Notes: generated by a model from the sequence alone, not told the origin. DNA of 64,000 nt from Devosia sp. Root635 (GCF_001427605.1 NZ_LMGZ01000022.1:124001-188000); one strand, 5' to 3'; counted from the first letter of the stretch, positions 39,533 through 48,864 are shown. Translations and numbers: made by a program.

Positions 39533-40897
39533 TTAGTCCAGAGCCAGGGCGGGTTCGGCCTTCGGTCCGCGGAAGGAAACCGTTTCGAGTACGCGGTCGA
39601 TCATCTGCTGGGCCGCTTCCACCTGGGAGTGGAAGTCCAGGACCCGGTCCGGCAGCTCGGCTCCCGCGACCTCCCGGAAGGCGGTGCCAAGGTCCGTGCC
39701 GGTCTGGCTGACCCGGTGCGACACTTCGTGGAGCACGCGATGCGCCTCGATGCGGCCGATCCGGTCCGACAGATGGATCATCATCGCCTCGGTATGGATC
39801 AGTCCGTTGGTCAGCTTCAGGTTTTGATCCATGCGTCCTGCATCGACCTCCAGCCCCGCCAGCATTTCCTCGGCAAGCGATACGGCGCCGGACAAATGCT
39901 GGACGGCGTCGCTGAGCGCGGCACGCTCGCGATAGCCATGCCCGATGCCGCGCTCATGCTCCTGAAGCATTGTGCCGAACAGCACGCCAGGCACATGCTG
40001 GACGCTGCGCGCGGCTTCGATGATCGCCTCGCAGATCACTGGATTGCGCTTCTGCGGCATGGTCGAGGAACTGCCGCGCCCCGCCGCGGCGGGCTCACGG
40101 ACTTCTCCTACTTCCGTGGACATGAGATGGGCCACATCGACCGCAACCTTGGCCAATGCGGCCAGCAGCGCCGCAACGGCGCCGGCCAGGGCAACCATCC
40201 GGTCGCGGCTGGCATGCCAGGAAATGTCGGGCTCCACCAGGGACAGCCGCTCGGCCAGCCGGCGGCGCACCGCCATGCCGTCGGCCCGCAATGACGCCAG
40301 CGTTCCCACCGCCCCGCCGAATTGCAGCACCGACGCCTCCTCCAGGGCGCGGGTGAGACCGATGCGCGTCCGGAATATCTGGTCGAGCCAGACCGCGATC
40401 TTGTAGCCGAACGAGATCGGCACGCCGTGCTGCAGCTTGGAGCGTCCCACCATCGGGGTTCGCCGGTGCAGATCGCACAGCTTGGCCAGCAGGCGTTCGA
40501 TCCGGGCCGTATCGGCCAGCGTGATGGTCAGAACCTCGCGCAATTGTAGCACCTGGGCGGTGTCCATGACATCCTGCGTGGTGGTGCCGAAATGCACCCA
40601 TTGCCCGCTCTCGCCTGCCCGTCCGGCCAGCATGGCGACCAGCGGCACGATCGGATAGCCGACGATGGCGGCGGCTTCGCGCAGCGCATCGAGGTCGAGG
40701 TTCTCGCGGCGGCAGGCCGCAACGATGGGCGCGACCGCCTCCCGCGGGATCACCCCGAGTTCGCCCTCCACCTCGGCCAGGGCAGCCTCGACGCACAGAT
40801 AGGCGTCGATCGTTCCGGCTTCGCCAAAGATGCTGGACGCGCGCCGGTAGCCGGTGGTCTGGGTCAACAGGCCGGGAGCAGTCGATGCGAGGCTCAT
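39533..40897 (-). CDS. PcaB-like lyase (3-carboxymuconate cycloisomerase/fumarase superfamily)
   Basis: The start is the ATG at 40897 (MSLASTAPGLLTQTTGYRRA), giving 454 residues, five bases after the TctA stop. The superfamily signature GSSSTMPQKRNP carries the catalytic Ser loop, and FGTTTQDVMDTAQVLQLR and LQHGVPISFGYKIAVW form the other active-site regions. These match PcaB and adenylosuccinate-lyase-like enzymes that add or remove a carboxylate-bearing group. Coupling to a tricarboxylate transporter suggests it acts on the imported substrate, perhaps a muconate- or citrate-like acid. The exact reaction is open. Confidence 0.82.
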   Translation of the reverse strand: MSLASTAPGLLTQTTGYRRASSIFGEAGTIDAYLCVEAALAEVEGELGVIPREAVAPIVAACRRENLDLDALREAAAIVGYPIVPLVAMLAGRAGESGQWVHFGTTTQDVMDTAQVLQLREVLTITLADTARIERLLAKLCDLHRRTPMVGRSKLQHGVPISFGYKIAVWLDQIFRTRIGLTRALEEASVLQFGGAVGTLASLRADGMAVRRRLAERLSLVEPDISWHASRDRMVALAGAVAALLAALAKVAVDVAHLMSTEVGEVREPAAAGRGSSSTMPQKRNPVICEAIIEAARSVQHVPGVLFGTMLQEHERGIGHGYRERAALSDAVQHLSGAVSLAEEMLAGLEVDAGRMDQNLKLTNGLIHTEAMMIHLSDRIGRIEAHRVLHEVSHRVSQTGTDLGTAFREVAGAELPDRVLDFHSQVEAAQQMIDRVLETVSFRGPKAEPALALD

Positions 40898-40902
40898 GGC
40901 AT

Positions 40903-42402
40903 TTACTCTTCCTGGAACGCCACGTCGCGCTTGGCCCGGATGCTGGGCAACAGCACCATGACGAGCAGGGCGACGGCGCCCATCAGCAGCGCGCAACTGA
41001 TCGGCCGCGTGAACAGCACGGTGGCATCACCCCGGTTGATCATCAGGGCCCGGCGCAGGTTTTCCTCCATCATCGGACCGAGAATGAAACCCAGCAGCAG
41101 CGGGGCCGGCTCGCAATCGAGTTTGCGCAGCACGTAGCCAACCACCCCGAAGAGAGCGAGCAGGAAGACGTCGAAGGTCGAATTGCTCAGGCTGAAGGCA
41201 CCGATGGCGCAGAACACCAGGATGGCGGGGAACAGGAAATGATAGGGAATGCCGATCATGCGCACCCATAGTCCGATCATCGGCAGGTTGAGCACCAGCA
41301 GCATCAGGTTGCCGATCCACATCGACACGATCACGCCCCAGAACAGCGCCGGCTGCTCGATCATCACCGATGGTCCGGGCTGGATGCCCTGGATGATCAT
41401 CGCGCCGATGATCAGCGCCATGATGGAGTTGGACGGCACGCCCAGGGTGAGCATGGGGATAAAGGCGGTTTGCGCGCCAGCATTGTTTGCCGCCTCGGGA
41501 CCGGCCACGCCCTCGATGGCGCCCTTGCCGAATTCATCGGGCCTTTTCGACAGTTTCTTTTCGACCGTATAGGAAGCAAAGGAGGCCAGCATCGCCCCGC
41601 CGCCGGGCAGAATGCCGAGCAGCGAGCCCAAGGCCGTGCCCCGCATCACCGGCGCCGCCATGCGGCGGACATCCTCGCGGCTGGGCAGCATCTTGCTGAT
41701 CGTGCCGGATACCGAGCGTCCGCTCTCGTCACCGAGATTGGCGACGATTTCTCCGAGGCCGAAGACGCCCATGGCGACGATGACGAAGCTGATGCCGTCC
41801 TGCATTCCGGTTATGCCGAAGGTGAAGCGCTGCACGCCCGAATTCACATCCGGCCCGATCAGGCCGAGCAGCAGACCGACGATGACGGTGCCGAAGGCCT
41901 GCAGCAGCGAGCCATGGGCGAGCACGAGCGCCGCCACCAGACCGAGGCTCAGCAGCGAAAAATACTCGGCCGGGCCGAATTTCAGCGCCACCTCGCCCAG
42001 GATGGGCGCAAACAGTGCGATGAGCAGCGTGGCGATGGTGCCGGCGACGAAGGAACTTATGGCGGCGGTCGACAGCGCCACGCCCGCACGGCCCTTGCGC
42101 GCCATCTGATAGCCATCGATCGCGGTGACGACCGAGGAGGGTTCGCCCGGCAGGTTGACCAGGATGGCCGTGGTCGAGCCGCCATATTGGGCGCCATAGT
42201 AGATGCCGGCCAGCATGATCAGGGCGTTTTCCGGCCCCATGGTGAAGGTGATCGGCAGCAGGATGGCGATGGTTGCGGTCGGCCCCAGGCCGGGCAGCAC
42301 ACCGATGGCCGTGCCGAGGAATACCCCGACGAAGCAATAAAACAGATTGGTGAGGCTGCCGGCCGTCTGCAGGCCGATCAGGAGGTTGGCGAAAATGTCC
42401 AT
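40903..42402 (-). CDS. tctA: Tripartite tricarboxylate transporter large membrane subunit TctA
   Basis: Encodes 499 residues with about 12 membrane helices. The family phrases are present: GVLPGLGPTATIAILLPITF, YYGAQYGGSTTAILVNLPGE, PGGGAMLASFASYTVEKKLS and GVPSNSIMALIIGAMIIQGI. TctA forms the sodium- or proton-driven channel of the TTT system. Gene order tctC-tctB-tctA-lyase on the minus strand forms one operon under a LysR regulator gene. Three bases separate it from tctB. Confidence 0.96.
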   Translation of the reverse strand: MDIFANLLIGLQTAGSLTNLFYCFVGVFLGTAIGVLPGLGPTATIAILLPITFTMGPENALIMLAGIYYGAQYGGSTTAILVNLPGEPSSVVTAIDGYQMARKGRAGVALSTAAISSFVAGTIATLLIALFAPILGEVALKFGPAEYFSLLSLGLVAALVLAHGSLLQAFGTVIVGLLLGLIGPDVNSGVQRFTFGITGMQDGISFVIVAMGVFGLGEIVANLGDESGRSVSGTISKMLPSREDVRRMAAPVMRGTALGSLLGILPGGGAMLASFASYTVEKKLSKRPDEFGKGAIEGVAGPEAANNAGAQTAFIPMLTLGVPSNSIMALIIGAMIIQGIQPGPSVMIEQPALFWGVIVSMWIGNLMLLVLNLPMIGLWVRMIGIPYHFLFPAILVFCAIGAFSLSNSTFDVFLLALFGVVGYVLRKLDCEPAPLLLGFILGPMMEENLRRALMINRGDATVLFTRPISCALLMGAVALLVMVLLPSIRAKRDVAFQEE

Positions 42403-42405
42403 GGG

Positions 42406-42921
42406 TCAGCCTCCGAACAGCGAGCCGAGCAGGGGCATCGGCACGCCGAGCCCCACGACGAAGACCAGCGTACAGGCCACACTGAGGACCAGCATGCCGA
42501 CGACGGCACGCAGCTCGATCCGGAAATGGCGGCTGGCCGCCGCCCCCACCAGCATCAATACGGGAAGGGCGATCAGCACCCCGGCATAGGGCAGCAGCAA
42601 GCCGAACAGCACGGTCGAACCGGAGACCAGCGCCAGCGCCTTCCAGTTGATGAATCCCAGCCGCAAATCCGGATTTCCGTCGGCGGTGGTGAAGACGCGG
42701 ACAGCGATGATGCACCCGATAAGGGCCAGCATGGCGCCGAGAACGATGGGAAAGAAGCCCGGCCCCATATTGGATGGACCGCCAAACTCGTAGCCCAGCG
42801 AAGCGATGATCGTGCCGAGGCCGAGCGTGACGTAGAGCACCGCCGACCAGAAGTCCTTGCGATGCAGGATTTCATGGGCGAATGCGCTGCCACCTGGCTT
42901 GTATTCTGCTCTACCGGACAT
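42406..42921 (-). CDS. tctB: Tripartite tricarboxylate transporter small membrane subunit TctB
   Basis: Encodes 171 residues with four membrane helices: FWSAVLYVTLGLGTIIASLG, GFFPIVLGAMLALIGCIIAV, ALALVSGSTVLFGLLLPYAG and AVVGMLVLSVACTLVFVVGL. The PSNMGPGFFPIVLG phrase is typical of TctB. A short cytoplasmic N-terminus precedes helix 1. It pairs with TctA in the membrane. Located between tctC and tctA, overlapping neither. Confidence 0.93.
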   Translation of the reverse strand: MSGRAEYKPGGSAFAHEILHRKDFWSAVLYVTLGLGTIIASLGYEFGGPSNMGPGFFPIVLGAMLALIGCIIAVRVFTTADGNPDLRLGFINWKALALVSGSTVLFGLLLPYAGVLIALPVLMLVGAAASRHFRIELRAVVGMLVLSVACTLVFVVGLGVPMPLLGSLFGG

Positions 42922-43021
42922 AGCGGATGGCCTTCCAGAGGGGACATTGGCTCACCGGCGGAGGCCGGCGCGAAACGGGCGAGGCAGACGGGCAATCCCA
43001 TCCGCCTCGCGCGGGGCAGGA

Positions 43022-43990
43022 TCAGTCGGCGTGGATGCCGTTGGCGCGGATGATCTCGCCCCACTTGGCGGTTTCAGCCGCCACGAAGGCGGTGAAGTCG
43101 GACCGCGAGGGACCGCCGGCGGTGACGCCATCCTTGGCGAAGCGTTCCTGGACGTCGGGCAGCTCAAGCGCCGCCTGCACCTGGTCGTGAATGGTGTCGA
43201 GCAGTTCGGGGTCGGTCTCACCCGGCGCGAACATGGCGAACCAGTTGATCACCTCGAAATTGCCGTGACCGAGTTCACCCACCGTGGGCACGTCGGGGAA
43301 GGCGTCGCTGCGATGGGCGCTCGACACGGCCAACGGGCGAATGCGGCCGGCCTCGATCTGCGGCATGGCCGAGCTGGGATTGTCCCACATCGAATCCACG
43401 TGGCCCGACAGTGTATCGGTGGCCGCGGCGCTGCCGCCCTTGTAGGGGACGTGGATGAGTTCGGTGCCGGTGACGAGCGCGGTCAGCGCTTCGGCCATAT
43501 GCGACAGCGTGCCATTGCCGCCCGACGCCATGGTGAGCTGGCCGGGATTGGCCTTGGCGAAGTCCACCAGGGCGGCGAAGTCGGGATATGGCTTGTCGGC
43601 CGCCGTCACCAGCACGAGCGGGTTGGAAACGACCAGGCCCACCGGCACCAGATCCTTGTCGGTATCATAGGGCAGCTCGGCGAACAGCGCCGGATTGGTG
43701 GCGAAGCCCGCCCCGGTGATCAGCAGGGTGCGCCCGTCCGGTTCGGCCCGTGCCACCTCGGCGGTGCCGATCTGCGTGCTCGCGCCCGGCTTGTTCTCGA
43801 CGATGAAGGATTGCCCGGTGCTCTCGGAGAGTTTCTGGGCGACGATGCGGGCGGCGATGTCGGTGATGTTGCCCGGCGTGTAGGGGACGATGATGGTGAC
43901 CGTGCCGGTCGGCCATTCGGCCGCCATTGCCGGCTGGCTGAGCATCAGGACAGCCAGCGCGGTGCCGAGCGCGGAGTGCAAGCGAAACAT
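43022..43990 (-). CDS. tctC: TctC-type periplasmic tricarboxylate-binding protein
   Basis: The start is the ATG at 43990, with GGGAGG upstream, giving 322 residues. Signal peptide: MFRLHSALGTALAVLMLSQP then AMAAEWP with cleavage after AMA. The mature protein has VTIIVPYTPGNITDIAARIV, VENKPGASTQIGTAEVARAE and HVPYKGGSAAATDTLSGHVD, all hallmarks of the Bug/TctC family. It captures a carboxylic acid in the periplasm and delivers it to TctAB. First gene of the transport operon, about 100 bases after the LysR gene stop. Confidence 0.95.
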   Translation of the reverse strand: MFRLHSALGTALAVLMLSQPAMAAEWPTGTVTIIVPYTPGNITDIAARIVAQKLSESTGQSFIVENKPGASTQIGTAEVARAEPDGRTLLITGAGFATNPALFAELPYDTDKDLVPVGLVVSNPLVLVTAADKPYPDFAALVDFAKANPGQLTMASGGNGTLSHMAEALTALVTGTELIHVPYKGGSAAATDTLSGHVDSMWDNPSSAMPQIEAGRIRPLAVSSAHRSDAFPDVPTVGELGHGNFEVINWFAMFAPGETDPELLDTIHDQVQAALELPDVQERFAKDGVTAGGPSRSDFTAFVAAETAKWGEIIRANGIHAD

Positions 43991-44086
43991 TGATTTTCCT
44001 CCCTTGGTAATCCAGCCACCCTTAGCAATCCTGCCTCCGGGCAGGGCAGCGAAAACTGGGGGACCATCCATTCCAATCCGGAATAG

Positions 44087-44956
44087 TCAGGCCTGCGCGT
44101 CCGCTATCTCCTTCAGCCAGGTAAAGAATTTGCGGGATACCGAGAGCTTTTCGTGCCGCACGAGCTGATAGTAATAGCCCATTTCCGGAAAGGCGATTTC
44201 CGCGCCGATCCGCTGCAACTGGCCCGATTGCACGGCGTCGCGAACGAGAAAGCGCGGCACGATGGCAATGCCGAGCTTTTGCAGGGCGGCATCGATGATG
44301 AGGCCATATTGCTCATAATAGTGAAACCGCGTCGCGGCGAGGCTGATGCCCTGCCGCTCGGCCAGTTGGAACCAGGCGGCTTCCACCTTCACATGTTGCA
44401 GCAGCGGATAGTGGACGACATCCTTCAGCGTCAGGCGGGCGGTGGCGATTGAAGGATGCGCGACCACCCAGAAGCGATCGCCGATGAGCCACTGCGCGGT
44501 GGGCGGCGGACTGCCCCCGCCATTGAAGAATATCTCGGCATCGGTATCGGCATAGCGCTGGCCGGGTGCCGTCCGGACCCGAAAGACCAGTTCCTGGTCG
44601 GGGTGCCGGGCCACCAGGTCGTGATGAAACGGAATGAGAAAGCGCTGGGCAATGATGGGGGGCGCCACGATCCGCAGCGTGCCCGAGCCTTGCGAACTCA
44701 CAAAGGCCTCGACCGCGGCATCTATGGTGCCGATGCCCTCGGCAATGCGCGACAGGAAAATGCGGGCATTGTCATGCGGGACGACGCCGTCCTTGCTCCG
44801 CTCGAACAAGGGCACACCCAGTTGCGCCTCGACCTGCTGGACGTTCTTGCTGACGGCGCTCTGCGTCATGTTGAGGGCCTGGGCCGCTGCCGTGAGGTTC
44901 TGGCGGCGCAGAACCTCAAGGCAAATCCGCAAACTCGAAAGCCTGATATCCCGCAT
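44087..44956 (-). CDS. LysR-family regulator, likely of the Tct operon
   Basis: The start is the ATG at 44956 (MRDIRLSSLRICLEVLRRQN), giving 289 residues. The winged HTH is LTAAAQALNMTQSAVSKNVQ followed by VEAQLGVPLFERSKDGVVP. The effector domain begins GSGTLRIVAPPIIAQRFLIP. It reads in the same direction as the transporter genes directly downstream, rather than divergently as usual. It likely senses the transported acid or its breakdown product. Confidence 0.9.
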   Translation of the reverse strand: MRDIRLSSLRICLEVLRRQNLTAAAQALNMTQSAVSKNVQQVEAQLGVPLFERSKDGVVPHDNARIFLSRIAEGIGTIDAAVEAFVSSQGSGTLRIVAPPIIAQRFLIPFHHDLVARHPDQELVFRVRTAPGQRYADTDAEIFFNGGGSPPPTAQWLIGDRFWVVAHPSIATARLTLKDVVHYPLLQHVKVEAAWFQLAERQGISLAATRFHYYEQYGLIIDAALQKLGIAIVPRFLVRDAVQSGQLQRIGAEIAFPEMGYYYQLVRHEKLSVSRKFFTWLKEIADAQA

Positions 44957-45130
44957 GACCCCCCGCCGCAATTGCCCCCAAGCGAGGCCCGAACCATGTT
45001 CGAGCAGTCTCTTTCCGGATGGCGAAGGCCGCAAGCTCTTATCGCCGCTTGTCCCGCCACGAAAAGCCGGCGCCCCTTCAGGGGGACGCCGGCGACAGTA
45101 TCATCTGGTGCTGAAATACCGGTCGCGTGG

Positions 45131-45517
45131 CTAGATCCAGTAAGGCGCCACACCGTAATAGTCATAGACGCGACGGCCGTTCTCGGCGGTCCAGAAGTCG
45201 TCTTCATTGTCGTATTTCGGCGCGCCTTCGAGCTGGTCCTTGGTCACGTCGACGCGATAGCCGCCCAGGCTTTCGTCATAGTTGAGCTTGGACCACGGCA
45301 GCGGGTAGTGGTCGTGCCCCATGCCGAGGAAGCCGCCGAAGCTCAGCACGGCATAGGAGACCTTGCCGCTGCGTTTTTCGACCAGGATGCGCTCGATCGA
45401 GCCGATATGCTCGCCGCGCGGATCGTAGACCTTGGTGCCTTCGACCTTGTCCGAAGCGATGAGGTCATGGGTTTCCTTGACGTTGGCATCGCGGTTGCGA
45501 ATGTCTTCGTAAGCCAT
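45131..45517 (-). CDS. PRC-barrel domain protein
   Basis: Encodes 128 residues with GAGGAG before the start. The barrel is seen in DLIASDKVEGTKVYDPRGEH, IGSIERILVEKRSGKVSYAV and LSFGGFLGMGHDHYPLPWSK, followed by an acidic tail ending DYYGVAPYWI. The same layout is common in stress-induced PRC-barrel proteins of Hyphomicrobiales. No enzymatic function is known. It stands alone between the LysR and EAL genes. Confidence 0.88.
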   Translation of the reverse strand: MAYEDIRNRDANVKETHDLIASDKVEGTKVYDPRGEHIGSIERILVEKRSGKVSYAVLSFGGFLGMGHDHYPLPWSKLNYDESLGGYRVDVTKDQLEGAPKYDNEDDFWTAENGRRVYDYYGVAPYWI

Positions 45518-45621
45518 TTCTTACTCCTCTTGCGTTGCGTGTGGTGGGGAAACGCCACCGCAAACCGACCGGTTCCCCGATCCTGAAAAGTGATCGGAGC
45601 CGGCGGCCGTCAGGGAATCGA

Positions 45622-47238
45622 TCAGGCGACCAGGGTCGGGCGGCTGCGCTGGGGTGTCGGCCCGCGCTCGGCGATAAAGCGCGCGAAATGGTCGAAATCC
45701 AATGGCCGGGCAATATGATAGCCCTGGACGAGATCGACCCGGCCGCCCTGGCGCAGCATATCGAGCCGCCCCGCGGTCTCGACGCCCTCGACGACCAGCG
45801 TGCGCCCGGCGGCATGCGCCATGTCGATGGCGTGGCCCAGCATCTGCCCCAGCACCGAGCCATCGGGCGCCATGGCGAAGGAGCGGTCGAGCTTCACCCC
45901 GGCCACTGGCAATTCGGCCAGCGTGTGGATGGACGAATAGCCCGAGCCGAAATCGTCGATATAGGTGGCCACGCCCGCATGCGACAGCGTCTCGATGGCG
46001 GCCAGGGCACTGCCGAGCTCGACCTCACTGGTCTCGACCAGCTCGATCACCACGGCGAAGCGATCGGCGAGGGCCAGGAAGCCGTCCAGCATATGCACCA
46101 GCAGCGCGCCGTCGAGATCGCGCGGGAAGATGTTGAGATTGACCTGCAGCACCCGGCCCGATGGCGGCAGGCGCGAAAGCTCGGCCAGCGCCCTGTCGAT
46201 GACCATGCGGGTAAAAGCGGCGGTCAGGCCGTTTTTCTCCACGATGGGGAGGAACTGGTCGGGAAACACGATGGTCCCGTCGACATCGCGCCAGCGGGCC
46301 AGCACCTCGCAGCCGGTGATGCGGTCGCGATGCAAATCCAGCAGCGGCTGATAGGCACAGACCACGCGCTCGGCGCGGAAATTGCGCAGGAAGCGCGCTT
46401 CGAACGACCAGTAGCGCGCCAGCATGGCCCGCAGGTATCGCGCCAGCCAGGCCGCCAGGACCACGCAGACCAGCAGCGTCAGGCCGAGGACCATGCCGCC
46501 CAGGGCGAACAGGTTGGCCAGCGTGGCCCGCGCCGACAGGCAATGCAGACCGATTTCGTCGCAGGCGGTCTGCAGGAACGCCCCGCCGCGCAGGCCGAAG
46601 GGTCCGGCCGGCGGCGCGGCAAGCGAGGCTGCATAGAGGCCCGGCTCGCCCGACATGTGCCACCATTTGCCGTCGGGCGCGCGCAGCACGACCTCGACGC
46701 TGAGCCAGCGCGGGATCGTATCGGGAAGCGGAGTGCGGGGCACGACCATGCCATGCTCGCCGCGCAGCGCGATGGTGCCCTTGGCGTTGTCCAGCCCCAT
46801 GAAATCGAGGTCTTTGTTGAACCAGAAGGAGATGCCGAACGGGTTGTTGGAAGCCAGGTCCGGCTCGCCGAGCCCCACCGGCGCCGCCAGCATGCCGCCA
46901 TTGCCGCTGCAGACGATGGCGCCGTTTCGTGCGTAGAACAGCTCGTTTATGCCATCGGGAAGGAAGGCGATGCGCCGCTGCTGCATCGTGTATTCCCGCG
47001 AGCAGGGCACGGCAGTCAACTGCTCGTCCATGGCGTCGAACGTGTTGAGCACCGCGCTCCGGACGCGGGTGTAGCTCGTCATGGCGCGATCCACCTCGGC
47101 ACGCAGGTTGGCATGCACCTGATCGGCCAGGAACCAGCCCGATCCGGCCAGCAATGCCGTGAACAGCACGGCCCAGAGAACAAAAAACACCAGTCGCCGA
47201 TGCGTGTCGGCTATCAGTAAACCCGCAAACCTGCCCAT
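45622..47238 (-). CDS. CSS-motif EAL-type cyclic-di-GMP phosphodiesterase
   Basis: The start is taken at the ATG at 47238 (MGRFAGLLIADTHRRLVFFV), giving 538 residues; a start eight codons earlier is possible. Two membrane helices (VLFTALLAGSGWFLADQVHA and LFALGGMVLGLTLLVCVVLA) flank a periplasmic CSS-type domain with Cys in AVPCSREY and IVCSGN, a possible redox switch. The cytoplasmic EAL domain has CEVLARW, LQVNLNIF, YIDDFGSGYSSI, VEGVET and VQGYHIARPLD, so metal- and substrate-binding residues are present and it should be active. Divergent from a small two-gene operon. Confidence 0.9.
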   Translation of the reverse strand: MGRFAGLLIADTHRRLVFFVLWAVLFTALLAGSGWFLADQVHANLRAEVDRAMTSYTRVRSAVLNTFDAMDEQLTAVPCSREYTMQQRRIAFLPDGINELFYARNGAIVCSGNGGMLAAPVGLGEPDLASNNPFGISFWFNKDLDFMGLDNAKGTIALRGEHGMVVPRTPLPDTIPRWLSVEVVLRAPDGKWWHMSGEPGLYAASLAAPPAGPFGLRGGAFLQTACDEIGLHCLSARATLANLFALGGMVLGLTLLVCVVLAAWLARYLRAMLARYWSFEARFLRNFRAERVVCAYQPLLDLHRDRITGCEVLARWRDVDGTIVFPDQFLPIVEKNGLTAAFTRMVIDRALAELSRLPPSGRVLQVNLNIFPRDLDGALLVHMLDGFLALADRFAVVIELVETSEVELGSALAAIETLSHAGVATYIDDFGSGYSSIHTLAELPVAGVKLDRSFAMAPDGSVLGQMLGHAIDMAHAAGRTLVVEGVETAGRLDMLRQGGRVDLVQGYHIARPLDFDHFARFIAERGPTPQRSRPTLVA

Positions 47239-47383
47239 GGACGGCCCCCGCCAGAGGTCCATCTGGCCAACAATTCATCAAATTGAAGTTAAGCACCGCC
47301 CCGCAGCCGGAATCGGAACCGCGGGCGAGCGATACGCATTGACGTGGCAAAGCCGGATTTTCCGCTGCCAAAGGAGACGCGCC

Positions 47384-47641
47384 ATGGTTTTTGACAGCCT
47401 CCGCGAGCGCATGGGGGGAGACGACAATCTCACCCCGATGCGGATCGCCCACAACACGCTGTTCACCGCCAAGGAGAAGATCACCCTGCTCAACCAGCTC
47501 AAGGCCGATGTGACCGGCGCCACCCAGGAAGGCACCGAGCTCGGCTTTGACGCCGACGAGATCGACCAGGCCATAGCCGAGGTGCGCGCGGGCGTGCAGG
47601 CCGGCATAGGCGGCCAAACCGTGGTCAAGGGAGATTTCTGA
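47384..47641 (+). CDS. Small soluble protein of unknown function
   Basis: The start is the ATG at 47384, with AAGGAG eight bases upstream, giving 85 residues (MVFDSLRERMGGDDNLTPMR). The protein is helical and acidic with LFTAKEKITLLNQLKADVTG and DADEIDQAIAEVRAGVQAGI. Its stop overlaps the next start (TGATG). No motif is recognised. The pair faces the EAL gene across a 145-base promoter region. Confidence 0.6.
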   Translation: MVFDSLRERMGGDDNLTPMRIAHNTLFTAKEKITLLNQLKADVTGATQEGTELGFDADEIDQAIAEVRAGVQAGIGGQTVVKGDF

Positions 47642-47970
47642 TGGCGACCGCCCCCAAAAAGCCGACGCCCACCGTGGCGGAAGTGGATGTGCTGATCGAC
47701 GAGAACGGGTCGCGCGTCGACGTACCCGATGGCTCGCCCATCAAGGTCGCCGGCGAGCATGAGGCCACGGTCGGCGCGACCGGCCCCACCAATTGGTGGC
47801 TCTATGGCCTTATCGGGCTGGCCATCGTCATCGCCGTGCTGTTCCTGATGCAGATGTTCCAGGGTGCGCCGGCGACCGATGTGCAGCCGGGTACGCCGAC
47901 ATCGGAAAGCGTGGTCGCTCCGGCGGCCGATGACGTGCCGGTGCAGGAGCCGGTAGTGCCGGCACAGTAG
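47641..47970 (+). CDS. Single-span membrane protein of unknown function
   Basis: Encodes 109 residues coupled to the previous gene. Residues 1-45 are soluble (VAEVDVLIDENGSRVDVPDG), one membrane helix follows at about 48-70 (WWLYGLIGLAIVIAVLFLMQ), and the C-terminal tail is Pro/Val/Ala-rich and probably disordered and periplasmic (VQPGTPTSESVVAPAADDVP). No family is recognised. It may anchor the soluble partner at the membrane. Confidence 0.6.
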   Translation: MATAPKKPTPTVAEVDVLIDENGSRVDVPDGSPIKVAGEHEATVGATGPTNWWLYGLIGLAIVIAVLFLMQMFQGAPATDVQPGTPTSESVVAPAADDVPVQEPVVPAQ

Positions 47971-48002
47971 GCTCTTGCGGTTCACATCGGAGACTGTCGG
48001 CC

Positions 48003-48090
48003 CATCGTCATCACCTGGCTTGTCCGGGTGATCCACCTTTCAGCGCATGCGGAGCCATGGATTGCCCGGACGAACCAGGCAATGACGATG
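48003..48090. repeat. Palindromic intergenic element
   Basis: Arms CATCGTCATCACCTGGCTTG... (48003-48037) and its near-complement ending CCAGGCAATGACGATG (48055-48090) form a long imperfect hairpin. It lies in the 231-base gap 47971-48201, which has no gene. Similar elements are dispersed in Hyphomicrobiales genomes. Confidence 0.65.
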
Positions 48091-48146
48091 GATGGATGGT
48101 CTGGCAGGCTGCGGAAGCCCCTAAGTGAACATTCCGCTCAACGCCC

Positions 48147-48180
48147 CAAAACAAAAGGCGCGCCCCGCGGGACGCGCCTT
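48147..48180 (-). terminator. Terminator of the OmpA-like gene
   Basis: On the minus strand a GC-rich hairpin (GGCGCG...CGCGCC with a CCCGCGGGG centre) is followed by TTTTGTTTTGG, just past the stop of the OmpA-like gene. Confidence 0.75.
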
Positions 48181-48201
48181 CCACATATCTATACCGCCAA
48201 A

Positions 48202-48864
48202 TCAGCCGTTGATCGGCGCGATCTGGATTTCCACGCGGCGGTTCTGGGCGCGGCCCTGCTCGGTGGCGTTGCTGGCGATCGGCGAGGTTTCGCCCTTGCC
48301 TTCGATATAGAAGCGGCGCTGGTCGATGCCCTGGTTGGCCAGGATGGTGGCGACCGAAACGGCGCGGCGCTGGCTGAGGCTCAGATTGTAGGAGTCGTCG
48401 CCCTGGCTGTCGGTGTGGCCGTAGACGTCCACGATCGACTTGTCGAACTTCTTGAGCACCAGCGCGACCGAGACCAGCGTCGAGTTGAAGCCCGGATTCA
48501 CTGTCGCCTGATCGGTGGCGAAGGTGATGTTGGACGGCATGTTGAGGATGATGTTCTGGCCGACACGGGTCACCGAAACGCCGGTGCCCTGGAGCTGGGC
48601 GCGCAGCTCGGCTTCCTGCTGGTCCATGTAATTGCCGATGGCCGCTCCGGTCAGGCCGCCGACACCAGCGCCGATCAGCGCGCCGACGCGCGGGTCCCCG
48701 CCCACGGCAGCGCCCACAAGCGCGCCGGCAACGGCGCCGCCGCCAACACCGATCATCGCGCCGCCGGCAGTATTGGAAAGCTGCTGCTGGCCGGTATAGG
48801 CGTTGGTGGTGCAGGCGGTGAGCGCCAGGGTCGCGGCAATGGCGACCAGAATTTTCGACTTCAT
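48202..48864 (-). CDS. OmpA-family outer-membrane lipoprotein
   Basis: Encodes 220 residues. A lipoprotein signal MKSKILVAIAATLALTAC has the lipobox LTAC. Residues 35-80 are glycine-rich with GGAMIGVGGGAVAGALVGAA and GALIGAGVGGLTGAAIGNYM, a Gly-zipper region. Residues 100-220 form the OmpA-like peptidoglycan-binding domain (NITFATDQATVNPG, VDVYGHTDSQGDDSYNLSLS, RRVEIQI). It links the outer membrane to peptidoglycan. Similar to YiaD-type proteins. Single gene with its own terminator. Confidence 0.93.
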   Translation of the reverse strand: MKSKILVAIAATLALTACTTNAYTGQQQLSNTAGGAMIGVGGGAVAGALVGAAVGGDPRVGALIGAGVGGLTGAAIGNYMDQQEAELRAQLQGTGVSVTRVGQNIILNMPSNITFATDQATVNPGFNSTLVSVALVLKKFDKSIVDVYGHTDSQGDDSYNLSLSQRRAVSVATILANQGIDQRRFYIEGKGETSPIASNATEQGRAQNRRVEIQIAPING

